Below, one piece after another: positions 1-8,763 of a stretch of 49,871 nt of DNA. Every line of letters starts with the position of its first letter. The stretch's first letter is position 1. This stretch comes from Paenibacillus alkalitolerans (GTDB taxonomy: Bacteria > Bacillota > Bacilli > Paenibacillales > YIM-B00363), in assembly GCF_016482785.1 (NCBI RefSeq), contig NZ_JAEMXM010000032.1:9647-59517 (forward strand). Reading direction: 5' to 3'. Made by a program: the position numbers and the translations under genes. Below the pieces are notes generated by a model, which had not been told where the DNA came from, ran no database searches, and saw only the letters and a list, made by a program, of their open reading frames with translations.

Positions 1-47
1 GGAAGGTTTTCTTGCGATTCTAGAATCTTAGAAACTAGCGTCTCTCC

Positions 48-91
48 AAAAAAAGTATCCTATGGGTTCCGCTCCGCGAAATCCATAGGAT
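48..91 (-). terminator. Intrinsic terminator of abrB
   Basis: A 9-bp perfect inverted repeat (57-65 with 83-91, ATCCTATGG/CCATAGGAT) is followed on the minus strand by seven T residues (the A-run at 48-54). It lies about 70 bases beyond the abrB stop, in the right orientation. Confidence 0.85.
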
Positions 92-158
92 AAAGAAAGG
101 AGATATAAAAAGGTTAGAATTAACAAAAGTGCTTATTTGCTATTATATACTATTTTAC

Positions 159-413
159 TTACTTTGTCACAGGTGTCGGCATTTCTTTCAAACATTCGTT
201 GCAAACTATTTTTCCTTTAAAGTAAGTAACGTTATCCGCGTTTCCGCAAAAGATGCAAGCAGGCTCATATTTTTTCAACATGATGCGCTCGCCGTCTACG
301 TAAATTTCTAGCGCATCCTTCTCGCCGATGCCGAGGGTACGACGCAATTCGATCGGGATGACCACACGGCCCAATTCATCTACTTTACGTACAATTCCGG
401 TTGATTTCATCAT
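159..413 (-). CDS. abrB: AbrB transition-state regulator with a four-cysteine tail
   Basis: DNA-binding regulator that in Bacillus represses post-exponential and sporulation genes during growth. Residues 1-50 form a typical AbrB swapped-hairpin domain (STGIVRKVDELGRVVIP). The C-terminal part differs from B. subtilis AbrB as I remember it: CxxC pairs at residues 53/56 and 71/74 suggest a small zinc ribbon. The start is the first of two adjacent ATGs, 11 bases after an AAAGGAG ribosome site at 425-431; the second ATG gives one residue less. It is the only confident gene on the minus strand and diverges from the HD-domain gene. Its promoter and a Spo0A box in its leader are listed separately. 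Confidence 0.95.
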   Translation of the reverse strand: MMKSTGIVRKVDELGRVVIPIELRRTLGIGEKDALEIYVDGERIMLKKYEPACIFCGNADNVTYFKGKIVCNECLKEMPTPVTK

Positions 414-468
414 AGTAATTCATTCTCCTTTCAGTATGGAAAAAATAGTGTCGTTGGAATCGCCATTT

Positions 469-521
469 TTCGACATATTTCTTATTGGATTTATGGTACC
501 AACTGTTCCCATAATAGTCAA
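469..521 (-). promoter_or_regulatory. abrB promoter with Spo0A box in the leader
   Basis: On the minus strand TTGACT (516-521) and TACCAT (493-498) are separated by 17 bases, a plausible sigma-A promoter. A perfect 0A box (TGTCGAA on the minus strand, 469-475) lies about 18 bases downstream of the -10, so inside the transcribed leader. In B. subtilis Spo0A~P represses abrB by binding just downstream of the start site. The same logic is inferred here. Confidence 0.65.
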
Positions 522-575
522 CAAGATTTTACGCACTTTAAAAAATCATTGATAGAGATCAGTTTTTATGTGATT

Positions 576-649
576 TTGCTTACATGTGAAGTTCGTCCTA
601 TTACGTCACGGTTCGACAAATACGTCGCAAAATGTCGAATGATGTCGAT
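576..649 (+). promoter_or_regulatory. Putative promoter and Spo0A boxes upstream of the HD-domain gene
   Basis: TTGCTT (576-581) and TATTAC (599-604), 17 bases apart, could be a weak sigma-A promoter for the HD-domain gene. Just downstream are TTCGACA (612-618), TGTCGAA (633-639) and the near match TGTCGAT (643-649), all resembling 0A boxes. Their position suggests repression by Spo0A~P. The boxes are visible; the promoter and the regulation are inferred. Confidence 0.4.
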
Positions 650-672
650 TAGGAAAGAAGGAGGGGATTAGA

Positions 673-1956
673 GTGACTTTTTGGCCGGAAGAAAAGGTGT
701 TTAAAGATCCTGTACATAAGTATATTTACGTTCAAGACCCTCTGATTTGGGACTTGGTCAATACGAAAGAGTTCCAACGTTTGCGGCGAATCCGGCAGCT
801 CGGCACTTCGTTCTTTACGTTTCACGGGGCTGAGCACAGCCGTTTCTCGCATTCGCTAGGGGTATACGAAATTACTCGCAAAATCATTTCGCAATTCGAA
901 CGAAACGAGTACGAAGATTGGCCGGTCGAAGAGAAACGATTGTGTTTGTGCGCGGCTTTGCTGCACGATGTCGGCCACGGGCCGTTTTCCCACTCGCTGG
1001 AGACGGTGTTCGGAGAACATCACGAGCTATGGTCTTGTCGAATCGTTCAAGGGGATACCGAAGTCAACAGGGTGCTGCGCTCCGTTTCTCCCGACTTTCC
1101 GGATCAGGTGGCGGGCGTTATTTGCAAGTCGTATCCGAAGGAGATCGTCGTCTCGCTCGTGTCCAGCCAATTGGACGCCGACCGGATGGATTATTTGTTA
1201 AGGGACGCGTATTTCACGGGAGTGAATTACGGGATGTTCGATTTGGAGCGGATACTGCGGGTAATGAGGCCGTATAAAGGGAAAATTGTTGTAAAAGAGA
1301 GCGGCATGCACGCCGTCGAAGATTATTTGATGTCCAGGTATCAGATGTACTGGCAGGTGTATTTCCATCCGGTTACCCGGAGCTCCGAGATTGTTCTGCG
1401 CAACATATTCGCGCGCGCTAAAGCATTGTTCGATGCGGGGTACGAGTTCCGGTTTCTCGTTGAGCCGCTTCGCAAGTTATTTGAAGGAAAGATTGACTTG
1501 GAACATTATTTATTGCTCGACGAGTCGTTGACGCAAGCCGCCTTTGCCCAATGGACGATGGAACAAGATGCGGTGCTGTCGGATTTATGCGGGCGTTTTC
1601 TCAATCGAAAATTGTTGAAATATGCGGCTCCGGTAACGATTGACCCTTCATATTTCGACAAGCTGCGCGACTCCGTCCTGCAAGCCGGCTTCGATCCGGA
1701 ATATTATGTGCAGATCGACTTTCCGGCGGATTTGTCATATGATGTGTATCGCCCCGGAAACAGTCCGGGCAAATTTCCGATTCTGCTGCTTGAAGACAGC
1801 GGCAAATTGGTCGAAATCAGCCGCAAATCCGATATCGTCGGATCGATTAGCGGAACGCATGTCGGAAGGCAGCATGTTTATTTTCCGGAAGAATGGTTTT
1901 CGGCGCAAGCAAGGCAAAGTCCGGCATTATTTTCTTGGCTGAAAGGAGAAACTTAA
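673..1956 (+). CDS. HD-domain phosphohydrolase (YwfO/dGTPase-like)
   Basis: Probable metal-dependent nucleotide phosphohydrolase of the HD superfamily, resembling B. subtilis YwfO and the SAMHD1/dGTPase group. The metal-binding pattern is clear: H51, H60, the HD pair at 98-99 in LLHDVGHGPFSHS, and QLDADRMDYL at 166-175, which supplies the distal Asp. Length is 427 residues, usual for the family. The start is GTG, preceded by a strong AAGAAGGAGGGG site. TatD follows after 6 bases, suggesting cotranscription. In B. subtilis a different gene (metS) sits between abrB and tatD, so this position is a lineage difference. The exact substrate cannot be read from sequence. Confidence 0.85.
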   Translation: MTFWPEEKVFKDPVHKYIYVQDPLIWDLVNTKEFQRLRRIRQLGTSFFTFHGAEHSRFSHSLGVYEITRKIISQFERNEYEDWPVEEKRLCLCAALLHDVGHGPFSHSLETVFGEHHELWSCRIVQGDTEVNRVLRSVSPDFPDQVAGVICKSYPKEIVVSLVSSQLDADRMDYLLRDAYFTGVNYGMFDLERILRVMRPYKGKIVVKESGMHAVEDYLMSRYQMYWQVYFHPVTRSSEIVLRNIFARAKALFDAGYEFRFLVEPLRKLFEGKIDLEHYLLLDESLTQAAFAQWTMEQDAVLSDLCGRFLNRKLLKYAAPVTIDPSYFDKLRDSVLQAGFDPEYYVQIDFPADLSYDVYRPGNSPGKFPILLLEDSGKLVEISRKSDIVGSISGTHVGRQHVYFPEEWFSAQARQSPALFSWLKGET

Positions 1957-1962
1957 TTCGCA

Positions 1963-2748
1963 ATGCTTACCGATTCGCATACTCACCTTGACAATAAAGC
2001 GTTTAATCAAGATCGGGAAGACATTCTGGCACGGGCGAAAGAGGCGGGGGTCGGACGGATCGTCAACGTCGGGTTTAATCGCGAAACGATTCCCACCACT
2101 TTGCGGTTGGCCGAGAGGTACGATTTCATCGATGCTGTCATTGGCTGGCATCCGCAGGATGCAATCCACATGACGCCGGAAGATTTGGATTGGATCGAAC
2201 AATTGGCCCGGACGCACGGCAAAGTCGTCGCGCTTGGCGAAATGGGGTTGGATTACTACTGGGACACATCGCCGAAAGAGGTGCAGCACCGTGTGTTTCG
2301 GGAGCAAATCCGGTTGGCCAGAAAGCTGCAAATGCCGGTCGTCATCCATAACCGGGACGCGCATGCGGATGTCGTCGCGATTCTGAAGGAAGAGAAGGCT
2401 TACGATGTCGGCGGAGTCATGCATTGTTATTCCGGAAGTTGGGAAGTTGCGAAAGAGTGCCTGGATATGAACTTCTATATATCCTTTGGCGGTCCGGTCA
2501 CTTTCAAGAATGCGAAGCAGCCGAAAGAAGTGCTTGCCCGGGTGCCTTTGGACCGGCTGTTGATCGAAACCGACGCTCCGTACCTCACGCCCCATCCTTA
2601 CCGGGGAAAGAGAAACGAAACGGCGTTCGTGAAGCTCGTTGCGGAAGCGGCGGCGGAAATAAAAGGGCTCTCACCGGAGGAAATCAGCCTTGTTACAACG
2701 GAAAATGCCCAGGCACTGTTCCGTCCAAAACAAGAAATACGGAGATAA
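1963..2748 (+). CDS. tatD: TatD-family metal-dependent DNase
   Basis: Member of the TatD amidohydrolase-fold nucleases (YabD in B. subtilis), cytoplasmic 3'-5' DNases linked to DNA repair and turnover. The metal ligands of the family are present: H6 and H8 in DSHTHLD, E93 in ALGEMGLDYY, H129, H154 and D204 in IETDAPYLTP. Length is 261 residues, full size. It starts 6 bases after the HD-domain gene without a strong separate ribosome site beyond the AAAGGAG at the end of that gene, so translation is probably coupled. A long leader and riboswitch separate it from yabE. Confidence 0.93.
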   Translation: MLTDSHTHLDNKAFNQDREDILARAKEAGVGRIVNVGFNRETIPTTLRLAERYDFIDAVIGWHPQDAIHMTPEDLDWIEQLARTHGKVVALGEMGLDYYWDTSPKEVQHRVFREQIRLARKLQMPVVIHNRDAHADVVAILKEEKAYDVGGVMHCYSGSWEVAKECLDMNFYISFGGPVTFKNAKQPKEVLARVPLDRLLIETDAPYLTPHPYRGKRNETAFVKLVAEAAAEIKGLSPEEISLVTTENAQALFRPKQEIRR

Positions 2749-2857
2749 GCCGATGAAAACATAGCATATCGAGAGATCGGCGTGCATTATATATCATCAA
2801 ACAGTTTATTTCACGGGATTCGAGGAAGGAAGGTCGATTTTCGGGTAATTATTGCAC

Positions 2858-2887
2858 TTTACAATTCGGGCCCCGAGCCAGTATGAT
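2858..2887 (+). promoter_or_regulatory. Putative sigma-A promoter of the riboswitch-yabE transcript
   Basis: TTTACA (2858-2863) and TATGAT (2882-2887) are 18 bases apart, and no better candidate is seen between tatD and the riboswitch. The rest of 2749-2930 shows no gene. Confidence 0.5.
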
Positions 2888-2934
2888 ACATTACATAAAC
2901 CGTAACAAGGAGTTTTTCATAATATTTCCAGTTT

Positions 2935-3140
2935 CGCTGAGTTTCCGGCGCTGCGGTTGCTGTTTAAGCTTGCAGTGTCATAAGGGAAACGGGGGAACCG
3001 CATTGGCGCATCCGATCCGTCGGAGCGTCTAGGGGTGAATTTTCGCAGGTGCCGCCAGGCGTCATGCAGAAATAGGGCCAGCTCTCGCGCCCGAATCCGA
3101 CAGCTAACCTCGTAAGCGTAACGAGAGAGGTAACCGCCGA
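2935..3140 (+). promoter_or_regulatory. c-di-AMP (ydaO/yuaA type) riboswitch
   Basis: The leader carries the conserved blocks of the ydaO class in order: GGGGGAACCG (2991-3000), AGGGGTGAAT (3031-3040), CCGAATCCGACAGCTAACC (3091-3109) followed by CGTAAGCG and a final purine-rich GAGAGAGGTAACCG (3123-3136). The class binds c-di-AMP and usually turns off cell-wall or potassium genes when the ligand is abundant. An intrinsic terminator follows directly, so control is probably by premature termination. Boundaries are approximate because the flanking stems were not folded by program. Confidence 0.88.
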
Positions 3141-3166
3141 GCTATTTTCTCACTTTTCGCACCCGA

Positions 3167-3202
3167 AAAGCCGCGAGCGTTCCTCTTCGCCGGCTTTTTT
3201 TT
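3167..3202 (+). terminator. Expression-platform terminator of the riboswitch
   Basis: AAAGCCG with the inner CGA pairs with TCG and CGGCTTT around a short loop, followed by a run of eight T residues (3195-3202). It lies between the aptamer and yabE, as expected for an OFF switch. Confidence 0.8.
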
Positions 3203-3312
3203 GTTGCTCGTACCGGTTATCTCGACTATATTCCAAATAGTCGCGTCGAACTTGAACTTCTGAGAACCACTCTCACGTACAAGGCGAGGCTATGTAAGGA
3301 GGACCGTAAAGA

Positions 3313-4479
3313 ATGGGGTATGTCCAAGCACAGGAATCCCATGTTGAAAGTCTGTCCGGCATGTCTTACGCATGGCGATGGGCGCGTGTTCACGCAAAAT
3401 TGATGTTATCCGTCACAGCCGCGTCGGTTGCAGCTCTGCTTCTCTTCGCCTCTCTACTATATGGCACGGCCTTAAAGAGAATCACGGTTGAAGCGGACGG
3501 GCAAACATATGAGTTTGTAACATCGCAGAGTCACGTGCAGGACTTATTGACTGAGAAAGGAATTTCGGTCGGCGAATTCGACCGGATTTCCAAACCGTTG
3601 TCAGCGGTTCTTGCGGATGGAGACCGGTTGATCGTGGAGCGGGCGTTCCCCGTATCGGTAACTGCGGACGGTAAAACGACAAAAGTGTTCGCGGTTGAAG
3701 GCACCGTTTCCGATATGCTCGCCGATGCCGGGATCGAGCTCGGCCCTCTTGACCGGGTGGAGCCGTCCGTAAATGCGACCGTTACACAGGGTTCCGAAAT
3801 AAAGATTGTCCGTGTTTCGAAGGTTATAGAAGAAACCGAGCATACTTTGCCGTATAAGACGATAAAACAAAAAGACGGCAGTCTGCTTAAAGGCAAACAG
3901 AAAGTCGTTCAGGCAGGCCGGGAAGGCGTGCTTGTGAAACAAATCGAGAAGGTGTACGAAGACGGAGTGCTCGTTGCGGAGCAGGTCGTCTCCAAGGATG
4001 TCGAACAATCGACTCTCGATCACATTGTAGCTGTCGGCACGAAGGCTGCGCCCGCGCCCGCCAAGTCGAAAGATCCGGTGGTCGTTCTTACGTCCTCTTC
4101 CGCTAACGTGGAGCAGGTATCGTTCGACGGAAAGTCATTCGGCGTAAAGAACATCCTAAAGGGAGTCAAGCTTACGGCGTATTCGGCAGGCTTCGCATCG
4201 ACCGGCAAGAGGAAGGGCGACAAAGGATACGGCATCACTGCGAGCGGCACGACGGTTAGCGAAGGCCGGACGATCGCCGTGGATCCCGGCGTCATTCCGA
4301 TGGGTTGGTGGGTTTACATTGAAGGCATCGGCTTCCGGCGTGCCGAGGATAAAGGCAGCGCCATCAAAGGCAAGAAAATCGATATTTATTTCGACAGCGA
4401 GGCATATGCGAAAAAATTCGGCACGAAGTATGGATATACGGTGTATGTGATCGGTCCGAAAAAGCCGGTCGCTAATTAA
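3313..4479 (+). CDS. yabE: Cell-wall-binding G5/3D domain protein (YabE, RpfB-like)
   Basis: Envelope protein likely to cut or remodel peptidoglycan. An N-terminal membrane anchor (about residues 30-50) is followed by two DUF348 (ubiquitin-like) modules up to about residue 160, a G5 domain (about 165-250) and a C-terminal 3D domain (about 285-385). The 3D domain is named for three conserved Asp residues, visible in IAVDPGVIPMG and in AEDKGSAIKGKKIDIYF. This is the arrangement of B. subtilis YabE and the resuscitation factor RpfB family, with a 3D (MltA-like) catalytic part instead of the lysozyme-like one. GGAGG precedes the ATG. Control by the upstream c-di-AMP riboswitch fits a wall hydrolase, since c-di-AMP tracks turgor and wall stress. 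Confidence 0.9.
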   Translation: MGYVQAQESHVESLSGMSYAWRWARVHAKLMLSVTAASVAALLLFASLLYGTALKRITVEADGQTYEFVTSQSHVQDLLTEKGISVGEFDRISKPLSAVLADGDRLIVERAFPVSVTADGKTTKVFAVEGTVSDMLADAGIELGPLDRVEPSVNATVTQGSEIKIVRVSKVIEETEHTLPYKTIKQKDGSLLKGKQKVVQAGREGVLVKQIEKVYEDGVLVAEQVVSKDVEQSTLDHIVAVGTKAAPAPAKSKDPVVVLTSSSANVEQVSFDGKSFGVKNILKGVKLTAYSAGFASTGKRKGDKGYGITASGTTVSEGRTIAVDPGVIPMGWWVYIEGIGFRRAEDKGSAIKGKKIDIYFDSEAYAKKFGTKYGYTVYVIGPKKPVAN

Positions 4480-4510
4480 GACGTTATACCAGCAGTAAAT
4501 GTTGCGGTTT

Positions 4511-4538
4511 ACGGTCGCTTTTGGCGGCCGTTTTTTTT
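4511..4538 (+). terminator. Terminator after yabE
   Basis: ACGGTCGCT pairs with GGCGGCCGT (two G-T pairs) across a 3-base loop and is followed by eight T residues. Confidence 0.9.
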
Positions 4539-4608
4539 CTTTCCGCGAAAAGGGTAGAATATAGTTGTGTCGGATTATGCTAGACAAGCTAAAGGGGAAA
4601 CTGGCGCC

Positions 4609-6053
<1,445 letters not shown>

Positions 6054-6075
6054 CGGCGTCCCTCATTACATACAC

Positions 6076-6103
6076 ACCAAATGCCCAACATCCCCATACC
6101 ATA
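6076..6103 (+). promoter_or_regulatory. Putative sigma-K promoter of yabG
   Basis: An AC at 6076-6077, a 17-base spacer and CATACCATA (6095-6103) match the sigma-K consensus AC-N16/17-CATAnnnTA exactly. yabG is a sigma-K, mother-cell gene in B. subtilis. Confidence 0.65.
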
Positions 6104-6123
6104 GAACGTAGGAGGGGATCGGA

Positions 6124-6942
6124 ATGAATCTCGGCGACTACGTTGTCCGCATATCGTACGGGAAAGATGTTGTGTTTCGCATTCAAGGGTTCACGGAGAA
6201 AAGATTGGCTGTTCTGAAGGGTGTGCAGTACCGCCTGTTGGCCGACGCTCCGATCGACGATCTGGAGCCGGTACCCGCGCCGGTGCTTCAAGAAGATTCG
6301 AGGGGTATTTCCCTGCTGGAGAAGAACAGGCTGCACTTCGCCGGGCTGAGAAAAACGGAAAAGCCTTTCTTTGAGGTGCCGGGAACGATTCTCCATTTGG
6401 ACGGAGACGCAATGTATTTGCGCAAGAGCATGGCTTTGTACAGCGAATTGCGGATTCCGGCCGAAGGGTATCACTTGAAGGAATCGGAAATGGCGGAAGC
6501 GCTTGTTCGCCTTCTGCCGAAGGTGAAGCCGGATATCGTAGTCGTTACGGGCCACGACGGCATTATCAAGCACAGGTTTGACGGCGACAAGCAAAATATA
6601 AACAATTATAAAAATTCCTTGAACTTCCTTAATGCGGTACGCGTCGCGCGCGCGTATGAGAGAAACCGCGACGCATTGACGATAGTGGCCGGCGCTTGCC
6701 AGTCGCATTTCGAAGCGCTGCTCCAAGCCGGAGCGAACTTTGCAAGTTCTCCGGCCCGCATATTGATCCATGCGCTTGACCCCGTATATATTGCTTCCAA
6801 ATCCGCTTATACACCCGTAAAAGAAACCGTCAATCTTTATGATGTAATAACACATACTGTCAGTGGACTGGATGGATTGGGAGGAATTGAAACACGAGGC
6901 AATTTCCGGGTCGGTTTGCCGAGGGTCGGAGGGGAAAATTAA
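6124..6942 (+). CDS. yabG: Sporulation-specific protease YabG
   Basis: Protease of the mother cell that processes spore coat proteins such as SpoIVA and SafA in B. subtilis. It is a 272-residue YabG-family protein. Conserved blocks include VVVTGHDGI (139-147, with H144) and GACQSHFEALL (190-200, with C192), a plausible His/Cys catalytic pair since clostridial YabG is described as a cysteine protease. No signal peptide or membrane segment is seen. AGGAGGGG precedes the ATG. The sigma-K-type promoter in front is consistent with late mother-cell expression. Confidence 0.9.
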   Translation: MNLGDYVVRISYGKDVVFRIQGFTEKRLAVLKGVQYRLLADAPIDDLEPVPAPVLQEDSRGISLLEKNRLHFAGLRKTEKPFFEVPGTILHLDGDAMYLRKSMALYSELRIPAEGYHLKESEMAEALVRLLPKVKPDIVVVTGHDGIIKHRFDGDKQNINNYKNSLNFLNAVRVARAYERNRDALTIVAGACQSHFEALLQAGANFASSPARILIHALDPVYIASKSAYTPVKETVNLYDVITHTVSGLDGLGGIETRGNFRVGLPRVGGEN

Positions 6943-6961
6943 TTTTTTTGACAGTATATCG

Positions 6962-6991
6962 TTGACAATCGGTTTGGCCCACTGCTATAAT
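6962..6991 (+). promoter_or_regulatory. veg promoter P1
   Basis: TTGACA (6962-6967) and TATAAT (6986-6991) are both perfect sigma-A hexamers with an 18-base spacer. It is the upstream member of a tandem pair. Confidence 0.8.
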
Positions 6992-7002
6992 ATTTCGTTC
7001 AT

Positions 7003-7031
7003 TTGACAAACGCCTCTCCTTAGGGTATAAT
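7003..7031 (+). promoter_or_regulatory. veg promoter P2
   Basis: TTGACA (7003-7008), a 17-base spacer and TATAAT (7026-7031) form a perfect consensus sigma-A promoter. It would give a leader of about 20 bases before veg. veg has one of the strongest vegetative promoters in B. subtilis. Confidence 0.88.
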
Positions 7032-7058
7032 ATCTAAGGAAAGAGGTGGTAGTTGACA

Positions 7059-7337
7059 ATGGCCAAAAATGCGCTGTTGGAAATCAAAAAGAGCCTTGAA
7101 GCTCACGTCGGACAGAAAATTACGTTGCGAGCGAACGGCGGCCGCCGAAAGACGATCGAACGTACCGGTGTACTGGAAGAAACCTACCCTTCGGTGTTCA
7201 TTGTCAAACTGGACCAGGAACAACACGCGTTCAAGCGCGTCTCTTACAGCTACGCGGACATCTTGACGGAGAGCGTCGAAGTTACCGTGTGCGGCGACGA
7301 TGACGGACAAGTTCGTATCACCTACATCCAAGCTTAA
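7059..7337 (+). CDS. veg: Veg protein
   Basis: Small cytoplasmic protein that in B. subtilis is highly expressed and promotes biofilm formation by relieving SinR repression. The conserved core is obvious: [15 protein letters not shown] (residues 23-37), ETYPSVFIV and [14 protein letters not shown]. The chosen ATG (92 residues) lies 9 bases after AGGTGG. The in-frame TTG at 7053 would sit only 3 bases after it. The gene is monocistronic, with two consensus promoters in front and a strong terminator behind. Confidence 0.94.
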   Translation: MAKNALLEIKKSLEAHVGQKITLRANGGRRKTIERTGVLEETYPSVFIVKLDQEQHAFKRVSYSYADILTESVEVTVCGDDDGQVRITYIQA

Positions 7338-7377
7338 CATCATTGTCTTCAATTACCAGTAAGCTTAATGCATAAAC

Positions 7378-7410
7378 AAAGCGGCAAGGCTCCCGAGCCT
7401 CGCCGCTTTT
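7378..7410 (+). terminator. Terminator after veg
   Basis: AAAGCGGC-A-AGGCT pairs with AGCCT-C-GCCGCTTT around a CCCG loop and is followed by TTTTG. Confidence 0.9.
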
Positions 7411-7447
7411 GTCGTACTCCCGGCATCGGCGGTAATTTTCGCCGACT

Positions 7448-7477
7448 GAATGCAGCCGTTCGTTAGAACGCATACTA
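7448..7477 (+). promoter_or_regulatory. Sigma-G promoter of sspF
   Basis: GAATG (7448-7452), an 18-base spacer and CATACTA (7471-7477) match the forespore sigma-G consensus at every defined position. Confidence 0.82.
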
Positions 7478-7509
7478 CAAAAAAGATCTCGCCGGGAGGA
7501 GGTTGCGCC

Positions 7510-7698
7510 ATGAGCCGCAGAAGACGAAGCATCATGTCCGAGGAATTCAAATACGAGCTTGCGAAAGACCTCGGATTTTACGACACGGTGCGGAAGGAAG
7601 GCTGGGGCGGAATTCGTACGAAGGACGCGGGAAATATGGTGAAAAGGGCAATACAAATAGCGGAACAGGCCGCGAAAAATCAGCAGCCGAGACCGTAA
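7510..7698 (+). CDS. sspF: Small acid-soluble spore protein SspF, alpha/beta type
   Basis: DNA-binding protein of the forespore core, related to the alpha/beta SASPs that coat spore DNA. Residues 9-53 ([17 protein letters not shown], then [10 protein letters not shown]) match the SspF group. Length is 62 residues. The ATG follows GGGAGGAGG by 7 bases; an upstream in-frame ATG at 7450 falls inside the promoter and is rejected. A sigma-G promoter precedes it and a terminator follows. Confidence 0.93.
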   Translation: MSRRRRSIMSEEFKYELAKDLGFYDTVRKEGWGGIRTKDAGNMVKRAIQIAEQAAKNQQPRP

Positions 7699-7711
7699 AC
7701 GTTACGTTAGG

Positions 7712-7745
7712 GAGCCGTACAGCGTTGCGCTGTCACGGCTCTCTT
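7712..7745 (+). terminator. Terminator-like hairpin after sspF
   Basis: GAGCCGT-A-CAGCG pairs with CGCTG-TC-ACGGCTC. The downstream T-run is short (TCTT), so termination may be partial. Confidence 0.65.
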
Positions 7746-7818
7746 GCGTTCATAGAAGCTTTAAATCAATTGTGGTAAACTATAGAAACGCATGTGTGAA
7801 ACGGGGGCGGTGAGGACA

Positions 7819-8682
7819 GTGAAGGTATACGAAAAGGCACCCGCCAAAATCAACTTGTCGCTGGACGTTCTGCGCAAACGAAGCGACGGCTATCATGAAG
7901 TGGAAATGATCATGACGATGGTCGATCTCGCGGATCGTCTCGAGATGGAGGAGCTCCCCAGGGATACGATTATCATCTCGAGCCAAGCAGGCTACATACC
8001 GTTGGATGAGAAAAATTTGGCGTTTCAGGCCGCGAAGCTCATTAAAGAGCGGTATTCGGTCAAGAAAGGCGTTTACATTCACTTAGACAAGCGAATACCG
8101 GTAGCCGCGGGACTTGCGGGAGGGAGCAGCGATGCGGCAGCTGCCCTTCGGGGGTTAAACCGGTTATGGAATTTGAATATATCCGTTGAAGAGCTGCAGA
8201 AACTCGGAGAAGAATTGGGTTCCGACGTACCGTTCTGCGTGAAGGGCGGCACCGCCATTGCCAGGGGACGCGGAGAACGGCTGGAGATGATTTCTTCTCC
8301 TCCGCAATGTTGGGTCATCCTGGTGAAACCTCCGATCAATGTTTCGACGGCGGATGTGTACGGTCGGCTGTCGGTGGACAAGATTAGGAACCGACCGTCG
8401 ACGGAAGCGCTGCTTGAATCGATTCGAACGGGCAACTTTCATGCATTGTGCAAATCGCTGGGCAATGTGCTTGAAGATGTGACGATGGAACTGCATCCCG
8501 AGGTGAGGCATTTGAAGGAAACGATGCTTCGCCTCGGAGCGGACGGCGCGCTTATGTCAGGCAGCGGCCCCACGGTGTTCGGTTTGGTGCAGCGGGAATC
8601 GAAGCTCGCCCGAATTTACAACGGACTTAGAGGATTTTGCAAAGAGGTGCACGCGGTGAGGCTGCTGACGGGAACCTCTTGA
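7819..8682 (+). CDS. ispE: 4-(cytidine 5'-diphospho)-2-C-methyl-D-erythritol kinase
   Basis: GHMP kinase of the non-mevalonate (MEP) isoprenoid pathway, phosphorylating CDP-ME with ATP. Seen: [12 protein letters not shown] (7-18, with K10), the GHMP loop [19 protein letters not shown] (94-112) and GSDVPFC (134-140, D136 as likely base). The end carries the conserved [11 protein letters not shown]. The start is uncertain: GTG at 7819 best matches the family N terminus, while in-frame GTG 7810 and ATG 7792 are alternatives with no better ribosome site. Length is 287 residues with the chosen start. Confidence 0.94.
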   Translation: MKVYEKAPAKINLSLDVLRKRSDGYHEVEMIMTMVDLADRLEMEELPRDTIIISSQAGYIPLDEKNLAFQAAKLIKERYSVKKGVYIHLDKRIPVAAGLAGGSSDAAAALRGLNRLWNLNISVEELQKLGEELGSDVPFCVKGGTAIARGRGERLEMISSPPQCWVILVKPPINVSTADVYGRLSVDKIRNRPSTEALLESIRTGNFHALCKSLGNVLEDVTMELHPEVRHLKETMLRLGADGALMSGSGPTVFGLVQRESKLARIYNGLRGFCKEVHAVRLLTGTS

Positions 8683-8717
8683 ATAAACACGTACACTAAT
8701 GTTATATTCTCAGTATT

Positions 8718-8730
8718 ATATTCGGATTTT
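8718..8730 (-). promoter_or_regulatory. Possible PurBox upstream of purR
   Basis: On the minus strand AAAATCCGAATAT agrees with much of the PurR box consensus (AWWWCCGAACWWT), with the central CCGAA intact. purR is autoregulated in B. subtilis. Only one arm is evident, so support is weak. Confidence 0.3.
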
Positions 8731-8763
8731 GTTTAAAATTTGGCGGCTTTTGGGGGTGGGGAT

